NCBI GenBank assembly: GCA_017987055.1
Contig: JAGNUJ010000001.1
Location: forward strand, 1 to 10,609
DNA: 10,609 nucleotides
Reading direction: 5' to 3'
From: Giesbergeria sp.
GTDB lineage: Bacteria > Pseudomonadota > Gammaproteobacteria > Burkholderiales > Burkholderiaceae_C
The notes beneath the pieces were generated by a model. The model was not told the DNA's origin, did not search any database, and worked only from the letters and a program-made list of their open reading frames with translations. The translations under genes were made by a program, and so were the position numbers. Positions 7,507 through 10,609 of this stretch are shown here, piece by piece; within the stretch, counting starts at the first letter, position 1; every line of letters starts with the position of its first letter.

Positions 7507-8681
7507 CGCAGCTTCAGCGTTGAGAGGCCGACCAAGCACAGCAGCATGGTGACGATCCAAAAGCGCACGACGACCTGCGTTTCTTTCCAGCCGCTCTTTT
7601 CAAAGTGGTGGTGCAGCGGCGCCATCTTCAGCAGCCGCCGACCTTGGCCGTAGCGCTTTTTGGTGTATTTGAACCACACCACCTGCAGCATCACCGAAAT
7701 GGCTTCGACCACAAAAATGCCGCCCATGATGGCCAGCACGATTTCTTGCCGAACGATGACGGCAATCGTGCCCAGCGCCGCACCCAGCGCCAACGCGCCG
7801 ACGTCGCCCATAAATACTTGGGCGGGGTGGGTGTTGAACCACAAAAACGCCAGCCCAGCGCCGGCCATTGCCGCGCAAAAAATCAGCAACTCGCCCGAGC
7901 CGGGGATGTGCGGGAACAGCAGGTATTTGGAGTACACCGCGCTGCCGGCGACATAGGCAAAGATGCCCAATGCCGAGCCGACCATCACCACCGGCATGAT
8001 GGCCAGCCCGTCCAGCCCATCGGTCAAGTTGACCGCGTTGCTAGAGCCGACGATGACCAAATAGGTCAGGATGACAAAACCCAGCACGCCCAGCGGGTAG
8101 CTGACTTCTTTGAAGAACGGCAGCAACAGGCCCGTCTGTGCCGGCAAATCCACATCCAAGCCCGAGCGCACCCACGAGACAAACAGCTCCAACACCTTGT
8201 AGTTGGAGCTTTCTGAAATGCTGAACACCAAATACAGCGCCGCTAGCAGGCCGAGGATGGACTGCCACAGGTATTTCTCGCGCGAGCGCATGCCGTTGGG
8301 GTCTTTGTTGACCACTTTGCGCCAGTCATCCACCCAGCCAATCGCGCCAAAACCCAGCATCACCAGCAGCACGATCCAGACGAAGCGGTTCGACAAATCC
8401 GCCCACAGCAGGGTGGAGACGGTGATGGCCAGCAAAATCAGCACCCCACCCATCGTCGGTGTGCCGCTTTTGATTAAGTGGGTTTCCATGCCGTCGGTGC
8501 GGATCGGCTGGCCGATTTTCAGCGCGCTCAGGCGGCGAATGACGTGCGGGCCGGCGATCAAACCAATCAGTAGCGCCGTCATGGCAGCCATCACGGCGCG
8601 CAGCGTCAGGTATTGAAAGACGCGGAAAAAACCAAAGTCAGTGGACACGCCCTGCAGCCACTGCGCCAGCCACATCAGCAT
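7503..8681 (-). CDS. mraY: MraY, phospho-MurNAc-pentapeptide transferase (lipid I synthase)
   Basis: 392 residues; integral inner-membrane enzyme of about ten membrane segments. It transfers phospho-MurNAc-pentapeptide from UDP to undecaprenyl phosphate, giving lipid I, with Mg2+. Family marks: the start MLMWLAQWL as in E. coli MLVWLAEHL, GTPTMGG (73-79), the aspartate pair in WVDDWRK (116-122), [16 protein letters not shown] (215-230), [20 protein letters not shown] (281-300) with the metal-site Asp293, and HHHFEKSGW (357-365). It is about 30 residues longer than the 360-residue E. coli protein; the extra residues lie mainly around 155-182 between membrane segments, which I recall as usual for Burkholderiales. 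The start at 8681 is supported by GGGAG at 8692-8688, 6 nt upstream. It overlaps the end of murF by 7 nt, and its TGA overlaps the murD ATG as ATGA. Confidence 0.98.
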   Translation of the reverse strand: MLMWLAQWLQGVSTDFGFFRVFQYLTLRAVMAAMTALLIGLIAGPHVIRRLSALKIGQPIRTDGMETHLIKSGTPTMGGVLILLAITVSTLLWADLSNRFVWIVLLVMLGFGAIGWVDDWRKVVNKDPNGMRSREKYLWQSILGLLAALYLVFSISESSNYKVLELFVSWVRSGLDVDLPAQTGLLLPFFKEVSYPLGVLGFVILTYLVIVGSSNAVNLTDGLDGLAIMPVVMVGSALGIFAYVAGSAVYSKYLLFPHIPGSGELLIFCAAMAGAGLAFLWFNTHPAQVFMGDVGALALGAALGTIAVIVRQEIVLAIMGGIFVVEAISVMLQVVWFKYTKKRYGQGRRLLKMAPLHHHFEKSGWKETQVVVRFWIVTMLLCLVGLSTLKLR

Positions 8682-10066
8682 GGAGCGCTCCCGGTCATCA
8701 CATCCAGCACTTGTTCCATCTTCATAAACCGCGATCCCTTTACCAGCACGCTGCCCACCGTGGGCAGTTGCGCTTGCACCGCTGCTTGCAGCTGTGCCAT
8801 GTTGTCAAAATGCTGCGCCGCGCTGCCAAAAGCGGCGCTGGCATCGGCCGATTGCGCGCCCAGCGTAAACAGCTGCTCAATGCCAGCACTGCGTGCGTGG
8901 CTGCCGGCTTCGGCGTGGAACTGCGGCCCTTGGTCGCCGACTTCGCCCATATCGCCCATGACGAGCAGGCGCGGCGCCGGCAGCTCGGCCAGCACCGCAA
9001 TGGCGGCGTGCATCGAGTCGGGATTGGCGTTGTAGCTGTCGTCCACCACCGTGATCTGGTGCCCAGCGTGCTGCACGCCGAAGGCACGCGAACGGCCTTT
9101 GACCGGGGCAAATGCGGCCAATCCGTCGGCAATCGCGCTCAACGGCACACCCGCGGCCAGCGCGCAAGCCGTCGCCGCCAAGGCGTTGCTGACGTTGTGG
9201 CGACCGGCAATCGACAGCGTGCAAGCCAGCGTGCCCTGCGGTGTAGCGATGCGCACTTGCCACGCGCTGCCTTGCCAGTCGGCTTGGGTGCTGTAAACGT
9301 CAGCGCCCATTTTTTTGTCGCCAAAGGTAATGCAGCGGCGCACACCGGCCAAGTCGCGCCACAGGGCGGTATAAGCGTCGCCCGCCGGAAACACGGCCAC
9401 GCCGTCGGCAGGCAAAGCCGCCAGCACGCTGCCGTTTTCTTCGGCCACGGCTTGCACGGTGTGCATGAATTCCAAATGCTCGCGCTGCGCGTTATTGACC
9501 AGCGCCACCGTCGGTTGCGCCATAGCGGCCAGCTGGGCGATTTCGCCGGGGTGGTTCATGCCCAGCTCGACCACGGCGATACGGTGCTGCGCGGTTAAGC
9601 GCAGCAAGGTGTGCGGCACGCCAATGGCGTTGTTGAAATTGCCCTGTGTGGCCAACGCCGCGCTGCCAGCATGGGCGGCCAAGATGGCGGCCAGCATCTG
9701 CGTCACGGTGGTTTTGCCGTTGCTGCCGGTGACGGCGATCAGCGGCAAGTCGAACTGGGCGCGCCAACCGGCGGCCAACGCACCCAGCGCCAGCAAGGTG
9801 TCGGGCACCTCAATGCCGCTCAGACCCGCAGCTTGCAAACCACCGTGCGCCAGCGCTGCCACCGCACCGGCTTGGCGCACTGCCGGCAAAAAATCATGGG
9901 CATCAAAGCGCTCGCCCTGCAGCGCGACGAACAGATCGCCCGCTTGCAGACTGCGGCTATCGGTGTGGATGCGCGCTAGGGCGATAGAACCATCGCCCAC
10001 CAGGCGGGCTGCAGGGATGCGCTGCTGAATCAACGCCAGCGCCTGTTGCAAGCTCATCATGCTCAT
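8675..10066 (-). CDS. murF: MurF, UDP-MurNAc-tripeptide:D-alanyl-D-alanine ligase
   Basis: 463 residues, close to the E. coli length (about 450). MurF is the cytoplasmic ATP-dependent ligase that attaches the D-Ala-D-Ala dipeptide made by Ddl, completing UDP-MurNAc-pentapeptide, the substrate of MraY. Domains in order: N-terminal UDP-substrate domain with HTDSR (34-38) and [17 protein letters not shown] (43-59); central ATPase domain with the P-loop [11 protein letters not shown] (112-122), [11 protein letters not shown] (141-151), [10 protein letters not shown] (167-176) and [11 protein letters not shown] (288-298); C-terminal domain with [11 protein letters not shown] (342-352), GDMGEVG (371-377) and [11 protein letters not shown] (441-451). 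The ATG at 10066 is chosen because a strong Shine-Dalgarno, GAGGAA, lies 8 nt upstream; the ATGs at 10060 and 10057 are too far from it. It abuts the murE stop and overlaps mraY by 7 nt. All motifs of an active ligase are present. Confidence 0.98.
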   Translation of the reverse strand: MSMMSLQQALALIQQRIPAARLVGDGSIALARIHTDSRSLQAGDLFVALQGERFDAHDFLPAVRQAGAVAALAHGGLQAAGLSGIEVPDTLLALGALAAGWRAQFDLPLIAVTGSNGKTTVTQMLAAILAAHAGSAALATQGNFNNAIGVPHTLLRLTAQHRIAVVELGMNHPGEIAQLAAMAQPTVALVNNAQREHLEFMHTVQAVAEENGSVLAALPADGVAVFPAGDAYTALWRDLAGVRRCITFGDKKMGADVYSTQADWQGSAWQVRIATPQGTLACTLSIAGRHNVSNALAATACALAAGVPLSAIADGLAAFAPVKGRSRAFGVQHAGHQITVVDDSYNANPDSMHAAIAVLAELPAPRLLVMGDMGEVGDQGPQFHAEAGSHARSAGIEQLFTLGAQSADASAAFGSAAQHFDNMAQLQAAVQAQLPTVGSVLVKGSRFMKMEQVLDVMTGSAPC

Positions 10067-10609
10067 TCAAATACTTCCTCGGGCCTGCAGCGCCGCGTGG
10101 GCGTGGGCCATGTCTGAAAACGGCCGGCGTATGCCTTTTGTCTCTTGGTAATCTTCGTGCCCTTTGCCGGCGATCAGCACCACATCGCGGGCATCGGCCT
10201 CGGCCAGCGCCAGTGCAATCGCTGTAGCGCGGTCTGGCTCGACGCGCACGGTTTGGCCGGCCATCGTGCCTTGCCAGACTTGGTGCAGGATGTGCGCCGG
10301 GTTTTCGCTGCGCGGGTTGTCGCTGGTCAGCACCACCCAGTCGGCATGGTGCTGCGCGGCGGCACCCATCAGCGGGCGCTTGCTGGCGTCGCGCTCGCCG
10401 CCGCAGCCAAACACGCACCACAGCTGGCCACCGCGCTCTTGCGCCAGCGGACGCAGGGCGCGCAGGGCTTGTTGCAGCGCGTCGGGCGTGTGGGCGTAGT
10501 CCACCGCCACCAGCGGCTGGCCGGGCAGCGCAATACACTCCATGCGCCCGGGCACCGGCTGCAGCGCGGCACAGGCCGACACCGCCCGCGCCAGTGGCAC
10601 GCCCAGCGC
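10067..10609 (-). CDS. murE: MurE, UDP-MurNAc-L-Ala-D-Glu:meso-diaminopimelate ligase (C-terminal part)
   Basis: Partial gene: the reading frame is open to the right edge, so only the last 180 residues are visible; the N-terminal UDP-binding and most of the central ATPase domain lie outside. MurE is the cytoplasmic Mur ligase that adds the third residue of the stem peptide using ATP. Visible family marks, numbered from the first residue in the window, are LQPVPGRME (about 16-24), VDYAHTPDAL (36-45) that opens the C-terminal domain, FGCGGERDASKRPLMG (67-82), DNPRSE (97-102) and GKGHEDYQ (148-155). DNPR is the signature of meso-diaminopimelate-adding enzymes, as opposed to lysine-adding ones, which fits a Gram-negative. 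The GTG at 10600 is internal, not a start, because MurE homology continues upstream of it. It ends in TGA directly abutting the murF ATG (TGAATG), so the two are probably translationally coupled. Family assignment is very sure. Confidence 0.97.
   Translation of the reverse strand, partial: ALGVPLARAVSACAALQPVPGRMECIALPGQPLVAVDYAHTPDALQQALRALRPLAQERGGQLWCVFGCGGERDASKRPLMGAAAQHHADWVVLTSDNPRSENPAHILHQVWQGTMAGQTVRVEPDRATAIALALAEADARDVVLIAGKGHEDYQETKGIRRPFSDMAHAHAALQARGSI
10075..10080 (-). promoter_or_regulatory. Shine-Dalgarno of murF
   Basis: GAGGAA on the minus strand, inside the last codons of murE and 8 nt before the ATG at 10066. It decides between three closely spaced in-frame ATGs (10066, 10060, 10057) in favour of the first. 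Its strength suggests that murF can load its own ribosomes as well as be coupled to murE. Confidence 0.75.

Noticed and set aside
7507..7560. Upstream start of murD at 7560 adding 18 residues
   Set aside because: It would overlap mraY by 58 nt, while the ATG at 7506 makes the ATGA overlap typical of this operon.
1..10609. A novel defence, mobile or biosynthetic system hidden in the window
   Set aside because: Every base outside the 32-nt ftsQ/ftsA gap is covered by a recognisable dcw gene on the minus strand, with no room for extra genes, arrays or non-coding RNAs other than signals embedded in coding sequence.

Overview
The window is a segment of a division and cell-wall (dcw) cluster. Every gene is on the minus strand, so transcription runs from the right edge to the left edge. 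In transcription order the genes are murE (3' part), murF, mraY, murD, ftsW, murG, murC, ddl, ftsQ and the first 11 codons of ftsA. This is the classical proteobacterial dcw order. High G+C, the protein sequences (392-residue MraY, FtsA starting MAREYKDVVVG, MurD with a long N-terminal extension) and a palindromic repeat of a type I recall from that family point to a betaproteobacterium of the order Burkholderiales, most likely Comamonadaceae. The genus cannot be fixed from this window.

Right part (10609-7503): murE, murF and mraY. MurE adds meso-diaminopimelate and MurF adds D-Ala-D-Ala to the UDP-MurNAc peptide. MraY moves the finished phospho-MurNAc-pentapeptide onto undecaprenyl phosphate (lipid I). 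Middle part (7506-3300): murD, ftsW and murG. MurD adds D-Glu, FtsW is the SEDS glycosyltransferase of the divisome, and MurG adds GlcNAc to make lipid II. Left part (3303-1): murC (adds L-Ala), ddl (makes D-Ala-D-Ala), ftsQ (divisome scaffold) and ftsA (FtsZ membrane anchor). Together they supply lipid II and place its use at the septum.

The cluster is very tightly packed. Five junctions are ATGA stop/start overlaps, ddl/ftsQ is GTGA, murF/mraY overlap by 7 nt, murE/murF abut as TGAATG, and only ftsQ/ftsA has a gap (32 nt). No stretch longer than 32 nt is non-coding, and I see no promoter, terminator, RNA gene, mobile element or CRISPR array. The window should therefore be the inside of one long operon whose promoter lies beyond the right edge; internal promoters cannot be excluded by eye.

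The one signal not explained by ordinary gene content is a family of AT-richer, partly palindromic repeat segments inside the coding sequence. They lie at the 3' ends of murC and murG (24 of 30 bases identical, no gaps) and inside murD, where the similar DNA is read in another frame. They look like a dispersed intergenic-type repeat absorbed into essential genes. I see no previously undescribed enzymatic or defence system here.
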